Of a stretch of DNA of 64,000 nt, positions 1 through 12,965 are shown one piece after another. This stretch comes from RH-AL1 sp965198495 (GTDB lineage Bacteria; Pseudomonadota; Alphaproteobacteria; Rhizobiales; Beijerinckiaceae), in NCBI GenBank assembly GCA_965198495.1, contig CBDAPL010000001.1, positions 1,860,001 to 1,924,000 on the forward strand, written 5' to 3'. Within the stretch, counting starts at the first letter, position 1; the number at the start of each line of letters is the position of its first letter. Under the pieces are notes generated by a model, which was not told the DNA's origin, did not search any database, and worked only from the letters and a program-made list of their open reading frames with translations. A program made the position numbers and the translations under genes.

Positions 1-1
1 C

Positions 2-3283
<3,282 letters not shown>

Positions 3284-3431
3284 CCGGGTCTACGAAGGCG
3301 TGCGGCGCAAGCCTGACGGGCGCCGTCCCGTTCAGAATGGCATGCGGCCCGCGTCTTCGACCCCATGACGCTTTCGTCTCGGCAGCCAACCGGGCTAGCC
3401 TCGTGCGAAGCCATGCCTCCCGAGATCGCAA

Positions 3432-4151
3432 ATGCAACAGGTCAAATATCGTGCTCACCAGCCGCGCCTGAACCCGCGTCGGACGAAGCTAGAAATCCCC
3501 GGTTGGGCCGGCAAGCCCGAACCGCGCCGCGACGGATCGCAGGAATACGTCTGGCACTGCCAACCCTTCAGCGAAGGGGCGCAGTACGGGATTGAATTGT
3601 TCTACCCGCACGATGGCGAAGTGCACGTCACGACGCGGGACGGCGAATTGCGGTTCTCCGGCGATATCGGCGCGGACCCCGACACAGGTGAGAACCAGCC
3701 GCCCTTTCGCAATTTCGGCACGAAGTTCTTCACCTATCAACTGCTGCTCGACTTCAAGCTCGATCCGGGTTTCGCGGTCCGCACAGAGCCGCATCCGCGC
3801 TTCTACACGGATACGACGGGCACAGTGCCTATCGCTGTGCCGGCGCTGGTCCGCAACTGGTGGCCGATGCTGTTCTTCTGCGTCTTCAAATCCCCGCTGG
3901 AAGGGCAGACGCACATCTTCCGTGCCGGCGAGCCGATGATGCAGATGATCGTTCTGCCGGCTGAGCCCGACATCGAACTCGTGGACATGCCGCGAGAGGA
4001 ACAGGACGAGCGGGAACTCCAGGCAAGGCGCATCCACGAGAACCGCGACAGGCTTTCGGCGGACACGCACTGGACGTCGGCCACGAAGACGGTTTTCGAC
4101 GGCACCTATCGCTTCATGTCGCGCGCCGCGAAAGTGAGGTCGGACGAATAG
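3432..4151 (+). CDS. Conserved hypothetical protein, 239 aa (DUF6065-like?)
   Basis: A soluble, aromatic-rich protein with no signal peptide or membrane segment. It has a tryptophan-rich central part (ALVRNWWPMLFF near residue 140) and a charged C-terminal stretch (PREEQDERELQARR). The overall look recalls DUF6065, a family of unknown function, but I am not sure of that. The ATG at 3432 is the first good start; only a weak purine-rich stretch precedes it. The gene stands alone after metH and converges on the His-rich gene across a hairpin. No catalytic motif was recognised. Confidence 0.75.
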   Translation: MQQVKYRAHQPRLNPRRTKLEIPGWAGKPEPRRDGSQEYVWHCQPFSEGAQYGIELFYPHDGEVHVTTRDGELRFSGDIGADPDTGENQPPFRNFGTKFFTYQLLLDFKLDPGFAVRTEPHPRFYTDTTGTVPIAVPALVRNWWPMLFFCVFKSPLEGQTHIFRAGEPMMQMIVLPAEPDIELVDMPREEQDERELQARRIHENRDRLSADTHWTSATKTVFDGTYRFMSRAAKVRSDE

Positions 4152-4172
4152 GTCCGTTTGCCTCACGACTGG

Positions 4173-4202
4173 TAAAGCCGGGTTGCTCCCGCACCGGCTT
4201 TA
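4173..4202. terminator. Hairpin between convergent genes (probable bidirectional terminator)
   Basis: A perfect 9-bp inverted repeat (TAAAGCCGG at 4173-4181 and CCGGCTTTA at 4194-4202) with a 12-base loop lies between the 3' ends of the two convergent genes. The A/T-rich stem ends would give short U-runs in both directions. The function is inferred from position. Confidence 0.5.
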
Positions 4203-4223
4203 CTCGACGAGGTCGATTCGCTC

Positions 4224-4553
4224 TCAGTAGCGATAGAAATGGTGATGGTGGTGATGAAAGCGGCGCCGGAAGAAATGATGATGGTGATGGTGGAAGAACG
4301 GACGGTGGAAGAAATGATGATGGTGATGGTGGTGGAAATACTGGGCCAATTCCACCTTGGCTTGGTTATCCTGCTCGGCGAGCATCGCGTTGGATGCCTT
4401 TAGTTGCTCGGACGCGTTGGGGATCGGCGCCAGCAGATCGGCGAAGTTGTCAGCCTGGAGGCTTGTCGTAGGAGGCGCGGGCATCGCTTGCGCCGCGCCG
4501 AACGGTACGACCGCGGATAGAGCGCCGACCAGGCCAACGAGTTTCTTATCCAA
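4224..4553 (-). CDS. Secreted histidine-rich protein
   Basis: 109-residue protein with an N-terminal signal peptide (cleavage likely after AAQA, about residue 23), a short helical middle, and a C-terminal third made almost only of His, Phe and Arg. Three runs of six or seven histidines are spaced by FF/RR blocks (about residues 73-107). Such tails bind Ni, Zn, Cu or Co, so an exported metal-buffering role is plausible but unproven. The DNA of the tail is a near-repeat of ATGATGGTG-type triplets and may vary in length by slippage. Stand-alone gene. Confidence 0.75.
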   Translation of the reverse strand: MDKKLVGLVGALSAVVPFGAAQAMPAPPTTSLQADNFADLLAPIPNASEQLKASNAMLAEQDNQAKVELAQYFHHHHHHHFFHRPFFHHHHHHFFRRRFHHHHHHFYRY

Positions 4554-4635
4554 GTTCCATCTCCATATTGGCCAAGCGCAACGACAAGGCTAGAGCAAAC
4601 GGTCGAGCTTACGTTCCGTTTCAAGACACGTGGTC

Positions 4636-5385
4636 TTAAGACCAATCATGGGCTTGCAGAAACATGGTCAACGTGAGGCGTGTCGACGGATCGGCGCGGC
4701 CGTCGACCTGCGCGGGACGATGTCGGCGCTGGAACGCGGCGACAATTCTCGCCGTCGCCTCGTCGTAGTCGCCGCTACGAGGTGGATCGAACCCGAGGCG
4801 CGCGAGATCGCCCTGGAGCGCGGCGACTGACGTGCCATGATCGCCGACCGCGAGCGCGGGTCCGGTCCCGATCGCCGCCGGCGGTGCGTAAAGGCAAGCG
4901 CCCGTTGCCGCCAACCTGTCCCATGGAAACCACTCTCCCGGGTCGATCTTGCGATCGGGCGCGATATCGGAATGCCCCAGCACGCGGGAGGCGGCGATGC
5001 CACGTCGCCCCCGGCACTCCAAGCATAGCGCGGCGACGGCCTCGATCTGCGCGTGCGGATAGGGCGGGCAGCCGTGATCGTGGCCGCCGTTGACGATCTC
5101 GATGCCGATCGAGACGGCGTTCATGTCGCGCTCGCCCGCCCAAGACGATCGGCCCGCATGCCAGGCGCGTTCGCGCTCGGCGACGAGTTGATCGATGCCT
5201 CCATCCTCCCAGACGAGATAGTGGCAGGAGACCTCGGAGGCGGGATCAGTCAGTCTGGCGAGCGCGCGCTGCCCGTCGATCATGCCGGTGTAATGCAGCA
5301 CGATCGCGTCGATCGTCCGCCCGCGCCTGTCGCCGAAGCTCGGCGACGGCACGACACGATCGACGAGCGCGCTGTCGGCGATCAA
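4636..5385 (-). CDS. N-acetylmuramoyl-L-alanine amidase (AmiD-type) with peptidoglycan-binding domain
   Basis: Zinc amidase that cuts the bond between MurNAc and L-alanine in peptidoglycan. The Amidase_2 fold shows the zinc histidines in IVLHYTGM (about residue 32) and GHSDIAPDRKIDPGEWF (about residue 146), the second being the usual catalytic signature. A C-terminal PG_binding_1 repeat (VAALQGDLARLGFDPP) follows. I place the start at TTG 5385, whose TTGA overlaps the TGA stop of the upstream lipoprotein. Relatives begin just before the SALVDRVVPSP segment, and reading further upstream gives Arg-rich shadow sequence. No signal peptide is visible from this start. Function secure; start fairly secure. 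Confidence 0.88.
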   Translation of the reverse strand: MIADSALVDRVVPSPSFGDRRGRTIDAIVLHYTGMIDGQRALARLTDPASEVSCHYLVWEDGGIDQLVAERERAWHAGRSSWAGERDMNAVSIGIEIVNGGHDHGCPPYPHAQIEAVAALCLECRGRRGIAASRVLGHSDIAPDRKIDPGEWFPWDRLAATGACLYAPPAAIGTGPALAVGDHGTSVAALQGDLARLGFDPPRSGDYDEATARIVAAFQRRHRPAQVDGRADPSTRLTLTMFLQAHDWS

Positions 5386-5714
5386 TAGCCGTAATAGGCC
5401 CGGCAGTACCGGCGGCCGTACATGTCTTCGGCGATCTCGGCGCAGCGCGCCGGTGGCGGTCCAGCGACGTAGATCGGCGGCGGCGGGGGTGGCCGCGTGT
5501 TGGCACCGATCAGCGCGCCGGTGCCGCCGCCGAGCAGGGCGCCCGCGATCACCGCGCCGGGGCCCCCGCCGGCGGCGCTGGCGATCGCCGCGCCGGTGCC
5601 CGCGCCGATGAGGCCGCCGCTGGTAGCGCGTTGTTCCGGCGTGTAGCCGCACCCGGCCACGCCGGTCGCGGCGAGGAACGCCATACAGGTCAAGAGTTTT
5701 CGCATCTCACTCAT
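5382..5714 (-). CDS. Small glycine-zipper lipoprotein
   Basis: 110-residue lipoprotein. A short signal sequence ends in a lipobox (VAGC, cysteine near residue 22). Next comes a Gly/Ala-rich glycine-zipper-like hydrophobic segment (GGLIGAGTGAAIASAAGGG), then a proline stretch and a C-terminal tail with AEDMYGRRYCRAYYGY. The ATG three codons in (5705) is an equally good start. Its stop overlaps the TTG start of the amidase, so the pair is probably translationally coupled, which suggests an envelope role. Probably anchored in the outer membrane; exact function unknown. Confidence 0.85.
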   Translation of the reverse strand: MSEMRKLLTCMAFLAATGVAGCGYTPEQRATSGGLIGAGTGAAIASAAGGGPGAVIAGALLGGGTGALIGANTRPPPPPPIYVAGPPPARCAEIAEDMYGRRYCRAYYGY

Positions 5715-5910
5715 CTCGAAATCGTTGCCCCAGGCGCGTCACCAACAGCCCGACCGCGTCCGAAAAAAGACGATGCGCAAGTCAGGCTATCAATTCGTGA
5801 AGGCGCGCCATTTCGGTCACGCTTCAGGCGATCCGAGCGGCCGGCTAGCCGAAAACGTCGCCCATGGTGAAGGATGCGTTGCCATTGCCGCAGCGCCCGC
5901 CTATGCCGCG

Positions 5911-6325
<415 letters not shown>

Positions 6326-6389
6326 CCTTATCTTATGCACGCCGTGGCGCGTTGCGCTGCGCGCGCCCGGACATGACGAATGTCTTGGC

Positions 6390-9300
6390 TTACTCCAGCC
6401 GACCGGCGGCGTGCGCCAGCATCGTATAAACCTTGCCGCTGTCTGAGCCGAGATAGCCGTGCAGCACGCGGTCATCGACATCGTCGTTCTGGATTTGGGA
6501 AAGCAGGCGCTCGAACTCCTGGACGTAGCGATCGACAGTCAGCTTGAAGTCGCCGTCCACCCTGTAGCGTCGCCGAATCTCCTGGAACGTCTGCTCGCCG
6601 CCCCCGGTGTAGATCGATGCGCCGAACGCATCATCGTCGCCGCTTCGATAACGGTCCCAGGCATCGATCGCCGCTTTGGCGTCTATCATCCGGGCGATGT
6701 CTGTCGAAATCGCCTCGAGCGGCTCCGTCCCGCGTCCGTTTGTCGGCGTAGCGGCCGGCGGCGGTTCCGGCTTCTCGTCGTCGAGCGAGGCGCGCGCCAG
6801 CAGGTCGGAAAGCCAACCCTGGCCCGGCTGGCCCTGCGCGCGAGCAGCCTGCGCCGGCGCCATCCTGATGGGCGCCGCGATCGCGACCGGCGCGGTGCGT
6901 TGCGGTTGGCGCGTGGTCTCCTGCCGAGCCGGCTCCGTGCGATCCGGCGCCTCCGGTTTTAGCTCCTGTCGCGCATAAGCCGATGCTTCGGAATGCTCCT
7001 GGCGCATGGCATCTCGGCGCAAGGCTTCTTGGCGCGCCGATTCTTGCTGTGCAAGCGTCCCACCGGAGAGATCCTGGCGGGGGTAGTCCTGTTGCTCCAC
7101 CTCGCGGAAGCTCGGCTTGAGCGGAAGCGGTGCCGCCGCGTCTTGGGCCGATGGCGACGGGGGTGTCCGGGCGGCGATCTGTGTCTGCTCAGGCGCCGAC
7201 ACGTCGAGCGCGCGCCCGGATCGCGTGACGATGTTGGTCAACTCGTTCAAGGCCCTGATCTGCTCGCCGACGACACGGCGCATGGCCGCCGTTTGCTCGG
7301 CCGTCTCGCGCGGCAGCTCTGTCGCGTTGCGCCTGACCTCCTCGCGCGTCGCGGCGAGCTCCTCCTGGATCGTCTGAGAGAGGCCGCGCATCTCCTGTGC
7401 CGCCGCCTGGAAGCGCTCGGTGGATTGGCCGAAGATGCTCTCGATCTCCCTTGCCGCCTGGTCGTAAGCCGCGCGCAGTGCCGCCGCCGTGCGCTCGCGC
7501 TCCTTGCCCGCGTTTTGGCGGATCGACGCGAAATGCTCGTCGATCATGCCGGTCGAGCTCTGCGACGTGTCGGACAAGAAGGTCCCGATCTCGCGGGCGC
7601 GCGCTTCCGCCTTGCGGAAGCTGTCCTCGATCAGCCCCGCGAAGGAGGTCATGACCGATTCGAAATCCTCGTGCTTGGCCGTCGCCGTCTCGAGCAGGGA
7701 TTGCAGGGCCTGCTGGCGTTCGCCGATCCTCTGGTCGAGATCGCCCTGCGTGCGGGCAAGCGTGTCGGACGAGACGCTGAGCGCCTTGTGGTGCTCGGCG
7801 ATCGATGCGGCGACGCCGCTGGCGTTCGAGATCGACATCGCGGCGCCCTCGTTCAAGCGATCGATATGACCCGAGACGAGGCCTATGGCGCTGTCGAAAT
7901 CGGCGACCCGCTTGCCGAGCGTCTGCTCGAAGGCGCTGAAATTCTCGTTGGCGCCACCCACGAGCGACTGCAGGGACGAACTCGAGATCGTAAGCCGATC
8001 AAGAACGGAGCCGAGGTCGCCGCGCAGCTTCTCGTTGGCCGCGACGAGCGAGGCGACGGATGCGGTGACATCGCTGTCGATCGCCGTCTTCAACTGTGTC
8101 GTCGAGCGATCCATCGCGTCGGTCAGCTCGGCCTGCCTCTGCCCGAGGTGTTCGACGATAAGCGCGCCGCGCTGGGCGATCGTCTGCGCAACGATCTCGC
8201 CAACGCTCGTCATCTCGGCGGCGACCGCGCCTCCGCGCTCGGCAAGCGTTTCCACCAAGCGCGCGCCGCGCTCGTCGAACAAAGCCTGGAGCGTGTCCGT
8301 TCGGGCGATGAGGTTGTCCTGCAGATTCTGTCCCTTGTCGCCGATCACGCTCTGGATCTCCACGAGCTGATCGCCGATCCGGCTGGCATGCTCGCTCAGC
8401 AGGCCGTCGATGGCGGAAGCGCGGTCGACCAGGCTGCTGGTCAGGCCGCGGCCCTTCTCGTCAAGCGCGGTCGCGATCATGCCGAGGGGACCCACGACGC
8501 GCTCGTTCAGGCGGGAAATGTGACCGTCGAGCTGTTCGCCGATCGTTGCCGAGCGCAGCGCGAAGACGGAGGAGACATCGGCGGCCTTGCTGTCGAGCGC
8601 GAGGGTCGCCTGGCGCGTTCCGTCGCTCAATGTCCTGGCGATCTCGATGGTCCGCGAGGCGAGCGCGTCGTTGATCGCCTTGGCGCGGGTCTCGAGGCCG
8701 CTGTCGATGCGAGCGACGAGGCTCTCCAGGGCGGCGGCGATCGCCTCTGCCCGCTCGATCGCGCGCGTCTCCAGCGTGCCGATCTGCTGATCGAGGAGTT
8801 CCGTGGCCTCGGCGATGCGCTGGCCGAGCCGATCGTTCAGATCGGTGCCCTGCAGCGCGAACGTGTTCTCGATCGCGCCGAGCCGGTCGGTCAGGGTCGC
8901 GTTGAATCGCTCGGCATGGTCGCCGATCTTGTCCGCCGCTTCGCCGCCCTGCGTGAGGAAGGTGTGGTTGAAGGCGTCGACGCGATTGGCCAGCGTCTCG
9001 TTGATGCGGTCGCCGTGCATGGCGATCGCCGAAATCGACTCACCGGCAATGTCGGCGAAGCGGGCGTTCAGGGCTTCGACCTGCTCGGCGAGGCTGGCGA
9101 TGGCTTCGCGCGTGTTGGCGACGAAGCCCGCCTGCAACGTCTCGGCATGCTGGCCGAGCGCGAGCGCCGTCGCGTCCGCGTTGGCCGACAGCTGCTCGTG
9201 CATTCCGTCGAGGTGACCGGAGAGATGCGCGACGGCTTCGTCGGCGGTCGTATTGAGTCGCTCGCGCATCGTGTGGGCGTGCTGGTCGAGGGCGGCGATC

Positions 9301-11951
9301 GTCTCGCCAGCGGTCCCGCCGAGCTGCTCGTGCAACTGGATGCGATGCGCCTCGATCGCGGCCATCGTCTCGCCGACAATTCCGCCGAGCTGATCGTGCA
9401 AGTCGGCGCGATGGGTGTCGAGTGCGGCGATCGTCTCGCTTGTCGCGGTGCCGAGTTGCTCGTGCATCAGCGCGCGATGCGCGTCGAGCGCGGCGACCGT
9501 TTCATTGGACGCGCCACCGAACTGCTCGTCGATGCGCGCGCGGTGTGCCTCCAGCGCGGCGATCGTGTCGCTCGTCAGGCCGCCGAGGCCCTCGTGCATA
9601 CTCTCGCGATGCGCGTCGAGCGCGGCGGCCATCTCGCTTGTCGATCCGCCGAGTTTTTCGTGCATGCGAGCCTGGTGCGCGTCGAGCGCGGCGATCGTCT
9701 CGCTCGCCGAGCCGTCTAGTCTGCCGTGTAGGACCGTGGCGTGCTGGTCTAGCGCCTCGATTACGCCCTGGCTCGTCTCGCGCAGATTTGTCTCGAGGCG
9801 CGCGGTATGGGTGCCGAGCCCTTCGACGGTCTCGGCCGCCACCGTCTCGAGCCGATCGCCGAGCGTGGCGGAATGCGCGTCGAGCGCCGCGAGCGTGTTG
9901 ACGGTGGTCGTCTCCAATCGATCGTGCAGGCTCGCCGTATGATCGGCCAGCGCGTCGATCGTAAGTTGCGTCGTGCTGGCGAGCCGCTCGTGCATCTCGG
10001 AATGGTGAGCCGTCAAAGCATCGTTGGCGTGCGCGAGCCGCTCGTGGAAGCCGTCCGTGTGGTTCGCCATCTGTGCGATGGATTCGACGCTCGCGGCGGC
10101 CAGCGCCGAACTCAGAACGTCTTGATGATGGTCGAGCGCGCCTATCGTTTCGCCGGCGGTGGCGGTCAGGCGCTCGTGTAGGACGTCGGTGTGAGAGGTC
10201 AGCGTCGTCGCGATCTCGTTCGACGTGTCGGTGAACTTGCGATGGAGGTCCATGCCGTGCTCGTCGAGGCGCGCGTGGACGCGCTCGGAATTCTCGGCCA
10301 GCAGCTCGGACAGGTTGTCGTGCGCCAAGGCGAACTGCGCGCGGGCGGCCTCCGTTCGCTCGCCGACGGTCGCGGCGATGCGCTCGCCGACATCGGCGAG
10401 GTTGGCGTGCAGCGTGTCGCCTTGCGTGGCGACGATGTCGTGCAGCCTGCCGCTCGTGTCGGCAAGACTGACGGCGAGATGATCGCCGCGTGAGACGATC
10501 TCGTCCGAAATGCGCGTGCCGGTCGAATCGAGCCGGTGCACGATATCGTCCGCGCGCAGGGCGAGGTCGGCGAGAAGGATCTCGCCAGCTGAAGCGAACT
10601 TGTGCTCCAGGTCGCCGGTGCTCTGCCCGATTGCCGCGGCGACGGTCTCCGCGGTCTCCCGAAGTCGTCCGATCAGCTCATGGCCGCTGGAGCTCAGGTT
10701 GTCGGTGCAGCTGTCTCCGGCCGTGACGAGCGCGGCGCGGATCTCCTCGCCCTTGCCGTCGAGAGAGGCGGTGACGCGCGCGCCGGCCTCGTCGACTGTC
10801 GCCGCGATCCGTTCGGAGACGCCATCGAGATCGCGCGATAGACTGGCGTGAGCGCTGGTGATGGCACCGCGCACCTTCTCGGCAGTGGTGACGATCGCTT
10901 CACGCTCCGACGAAAGTTCGTCGATAAGGGAGCGCACCCGCCGTTCGTTCTCGCCGAAGGAACGCTCGATGTTCGACACCTCGGAGCGCACCAAGGTTTC
11001 GAGCTCGCCCGCCCGGGCCAGCGCGCGCTCGATGCCGTCGCCCATGGAGGCGATCTCGCGGCGGATCGCCTGCGAGAGCGTCACCATCTGCTCGGTAGCG
11101 ATCGCCTCCGGCTCGGCGAGGCGCACGGCCACCTGCATCATGGAACGCGCGGTCATCCGCACCTCCTGGGTACGGCGCGTCAGGGCGGCGGTCATGAAGA
11201 AGAACAGCAGCGGACCGACGACGGCGAGCAGCACCAGAGCGGTCTTCGGCTGGAGCAGGTTGCCCCCGGCAAGGTTCGCGCGATCGGCGAAGAGGTAGAG
11301 CGCGCAGACGGCGATCCACAGCACCGAGGCGATCCCCGCGATGATCATCGGCGTGCGGCTCGGCTTGATCTGCATCGTGCGCAAAATGGCGCCGACCGAC
11401 TCCTTGTCGTCGTTGGCCGGCAGGACCGTCGAGCTCGAGACCGGCTTTTCGGCGATCAGACGATCCCATTCGAGAGATCCCGGGTCCGCTTGGGCGCGAG
11501 CCTGCTGGCTGAGGACATCGAACGGTTCGTCGCGGCTGGCGGTGGGCTCGGGAAGAGAGCTGAGATTGACCTGCCGCTCGCCGGGCGAGGGTTCATTCAG
11601 CCGAGGCCCCGGGCCGAAGATCTTCGCGTCTTCCGCGAGGGAGGGCAGCTTGGGACGCACGCCGGACTTGGTCGCCGGCGAATGGAGACGATCGCCGGTC
11701 GTGAATTCGACGGACCTAGGGTCCGACCTGGAGCTCGGCTCACCTTCCTCGAGGTGTTGCCCCTCGGCTCGCGCGGCGCCGTCGTGCGTTTCCGCGCCGT
11801 CAGGATCGGCACCAAAATACGGGCGCGCTGCTGCTTCCGTCGTCTTGGCGCTTCCGGCCTCGGGAGGAAGAAAATCCGCGAGATTCAAGGCTTCCTCAAT
11901 GGCCGACAACGCCGCCGCCGCCGGATCTTGAGCCTTACTCGGTTTGGCCAT
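6390..11951 (-). CDS. Growth pole ring (GPR/RgsE)-like giant polar protein
   Basis: 1853-residue protein with the architecture of GPR of Agrobacterium and RgsE of Sinorhizobium, which form a ring at the growing pole and are needed for polar growth. A disordered acidic N-terminus (1-195) is followed by two membrane helices (about 201-222 and 237-258), then about 1300 residues of helical, apolipoprotein-like heptad/22-residue repeats, a Pro/Gln/Arg-rich linker (about 1600-1760), and a conserved globular end (from about LEAISTDIARMIDAKAA). Near-perfect 22-mers such as ETIAALDAHQARMHEKLGG lie at residues 750-905. GPR is somewhat longer (about 2100 residues), and repeat number varies in the family. 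The Hpt gene is divergent from it. The family call rests on architecture and remembered homology. Confidence 0.85.
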   Translation of the reverse strand: MAKPSKAQDPAAAALSAIEEALNLADFLPPEAGSAKTTEAAARPYFGADPDGAETHDGAARAEGQHLEEGEPSSRSDPRSVEFTTGDRLHSPATKSGVRPKLPSLAEDAKIFGPGPRLNEPSPGERQVNLSSLPEPTASRDEPFDVLSQQARAQADPGSLEWDRLIAEKPVSSSTVLPANDDKESVGAILRTMQIKPSRTPMIIAGIASVLWIAVCALYLFADRANLAGGNLLQPKTALVLLAVVGPLLFFFMTAALTRRTQEVRMTARSMMQVAVRLAEPEAIATEQMVTLSQAIRREIASMGDGIERALARAGELETLVRSEVSNIERSFGENERRVRSLIDELSSEREAIVTTAEKVRGAITSAHASLSRDLDGVSERIAATVDEAGARVTASLDGKGEEIRAALVTAGDSCTDNLSSSGHELIGRLRETAETVAAAIGQSTGDLEHKFASAGEILLADLALRADDIVHRLDSTGTRISDEIVSRGDHLAVSLADTSGRLHDIVATQGDTLHANLADVGERIAATVGERTEAARAQFALAHDNLSELLAENSERVHARLDEHGMDLHRKFTDTSNEIATTLTSHTDVLHERLTATAGETIGALDHHQDVLSSALAAASVESIAQMANHTDGFHERLAHANDALTAHHSEMHERLASTTQLTIDALADHTASLHDRLETTTVNTLAALDAHSATLGDRLETVAAETVEGLGTHTARLETNLRETSQGVIEALDQHATVLHGRLDGSASETIAALDAHQARMHEKLGGSTSEMAAALDAHRESMHEGLGGLTSDTIAALEAHRARIDEQFGGASNETVAALDAHRALMHEQLGTATSETIAALDTHRADLHDQLGGIVGETMAAIEAHRIQLHEQLGGTAGETIAALDQHAHTMRERLNTTADEAVAHLSGHLDGMHEQLSANADATALALGQHAETLQAGFVANTREAIASLAEQVEALNARFADIAGESISAIAMHGDRINETLANRVDAFNHTFLTQGGEAADKIGDHAERFNATLTDRLGAIENTFALQGTDLNDRLGQRIAEATELLDQQIGTLETRAIERAEAIAAALESLVARIDSGLETRAKAINDALASRTIEIARTLSDGTRQATLALDSKAADVSSVFALRSATIGEQLDGHISRLNERVVGPLGMIATALDEKGRGLTSSLVDRASAIDGLLSEHASRIGDQLVEIQSVIGDKGQNLQDNLIARTDTLQALFDERGARLVETLAERGGAVAAEMTSVGEIVAQTIAQRGALIVEHLGQRQAELTDAMDRSTTQLKTAIDSDVTASVASLVAANEKLRGDLGSVLDRLTISSSSLQSLVGGANENFSAFEQTLGKRVADFDSAIGLVSGHIDRLNEGAAMSISNASGVAASIAEHHKALSVSSDTLARTQGDLDQRIGERQQALQSLLETATAKHEDFESVMTSFAGLIEDSFRKAEARAREIGTFLSDTSQSSTGMIDEHFASIRQNAGKERERTAAALRAAYDQAAREIESIFGQSTERFQAAAQEMRGLSQTIQEELAATREEVRRNATELPRETAEQTAAMRRVVGEQIRALNELTNIVTRSGRALDVSAPEQTQIAARTPPSPSAQDAAAPLPLKPSFREVEQQDYPRQDLSGGTLAQQESARQEALRRDAMRQEHSEASAYARQELKPEAPDRTEPARQETTRQPQRTAPVAIAAPIRMAPAQAARAQGQPGQGWLSDLLARASLDDEKPEPPPAATPTNGRGTEPLEAISTDIARMIDAKAAIDAWDRYRSGDDDAFGASIYTGGGEQTFQEIRRRYRVDGDFKLTVDRYVQEFERLLSQIQNDDVDDRVLHGYLGSDSGKVYTMLAHAAGRLE
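9240..9701 (-). repeat. Seven tandem 66-bp (22-aa) apolipoprotein-type repeats inside the GPR-like gene
   Basis: Seven consecutive 22-residue units, each starting E/D-T-x-A-A-L/I-D/E-x-H and ending in L/F-G-G-x-x-x or a close variant. The protein repeats are regular but the DNA copies have diverged, which suggests purifying selection on the helix rather than very recent duplication. Weaker units of the same period continue on both sides. Confidence 0.85.
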
Positions 11952-12136
11952 TCCTTGCCCCGTTCACAGGTCGAAACGCGCACGCGCCCGCCGCGTACCG
12001 AAGATACCCATAATTAACCAAGCGCATCCTACAGGTTGAAGGCGGCGAATGAAACCGAGAGGGTCTCCGCTTTGCCAAACGTCGTTAACGATGATCCCCG
12101 GGTCGATCCGCGGCCGGAACACAACGGCGCGCGAGC

Positions 12137-12496
12137 ATGAACGTCGAGGAGGGTGGGCTCCGCGCGAGCGCCCTTGAACCGCCGGTGGATTTCGCGTTTC
12201 TCGCGATCCAGACCTTCGGCGACCGCGCGCTCGAACGCGAGGTGCTACGTCTCTTCGTCGCGCAGGCAAAACGCGTCGTGCCGAGCCTGATCAATCTCGC
12301 GCCACGCGGGAGAGCCGATGCCGCCCATCTCCTGAAAGGCTCCGCGCGCGGCATCGGCGCCTGGCGGTCGGCCGATCTTGCCGACGCCTACGAGGCCGCG
12401 GACGATGCCGAGCGCGACCGTCTCTTCCCTTCCCTAGTCGCGGCCTTCGAGCAGGCCGCCGTGGCGATCGCGGCGCATCTGACTGGCGAACACTAG
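12137..12496 (+). CDS. Hpt-domain (histidine phosphotransfer) protein
   Basis: 119-residue protein made of one Hpt four-helix bundle. The phosphorylatable histidine lies in AAHLLKGSARGIGA (about residue 66), matching the family pattern H-x-L-K-G-S. Hpt proteins relay phosphate between response-regulator and kinase receiver domains; no partner kinase or regulator is adjacent. It is transcribed away from the GPR-like gene, from a 185-bp divergent intergenic region. A link between this phosphorelay and polar growth is only an inference from position. Confidence 0.8.
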   Translation: MNVEEGGLRASALEPPVDFAFLAIQTFGDRALEREVLRLFVAQAKRVVPSLINLAPRGRADAAHLLKGSARGIGAWRSADLADAYEAADDAERDRLFPSLVAAFEQAAVAIAAHLTGEH

Positions 12497-12633
12497 GGCG
12501 AAACGCCCCGCCGGACGCCTCTGTTCATCGCGGCGGCCCTTCTTTAAAATGAGATTTCCAAAGAGGCCGGCTTCGTGAGAAGACCCGCGCCTATCGCGAC
12601 CGGCGCACGGTCGCGCTCCTCGAGGACAGACCG

Positions 12634-12954
12634 ATGCCCGCCATCACCTTCACCGACTCCACCGGCACCGCCCGCACCATCGAGGGCGAGGCCGGGGCGA
12701 CCGTGATGGAGACGGCGGTTCGCCACAAGATCCCCGAGATCGTCGCCGAATGCGGTGGCGCCTGCGCCTGCGCCACCTGCCATGTCTACGTCGACGAGGC
12801 GTATATGGCCAAGGTCGGCAAACCTTCGGGCATGGAGGAGGATATGCTCGACTTCGCCTACGACGTGAAGCCGAACTCGCGCCTGTCCTGCCAAATCAAG
12901 ATCACGCCGGCTCTCGATGGGCTCAAGATCGTCACGCCCGACCGGCAGGGTTAA
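12634..12954 (+). CDS. [2Fe-2S] ferredoxin, adrenodoxin type
   Basis: 106-residue ferredoxin with the four cluster cysteines of the adrenodoxin/ISC-type family: three in ECGGACACATCHVYV (about residues 41-50) and the last in RLSCQIK (about residue 86). It is an electron carrier for P450-type or biosynthetic oxygenases, or for Fe-S or cofactor assembly. The next gene, 11 bases downstream, is a ferredoxin-NADP reductase, so the two probably form an NADPH-ferredoxin electron-transfer pair. Confidence 0.93.
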   Translation: MPAITFTDSTGTARTIEGEAGATVMETAVRHKIPEIVAECGGACACATCHVYVDEAYMAKVGKPSGMEEDMLDFAYDVKPNSRLSCQIKITPALDGLKIVTPDRQG

Positions 12955-12965
12955 AGGAGGACGGC

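Noticed and set aside
9240..9701. Regular 66-bp repeats considered as a CRISPR array
   Set aside because: No unique spacers; the units encode helical 22-mers inside one long gene.
6993..9719. 908-codon open frame on the plus strand
   Set aside because: It is the antisense shadow of the GPR-like gene; the protein is an Arg/Asp/Leu-rich mirror of the repeats with no family motif.
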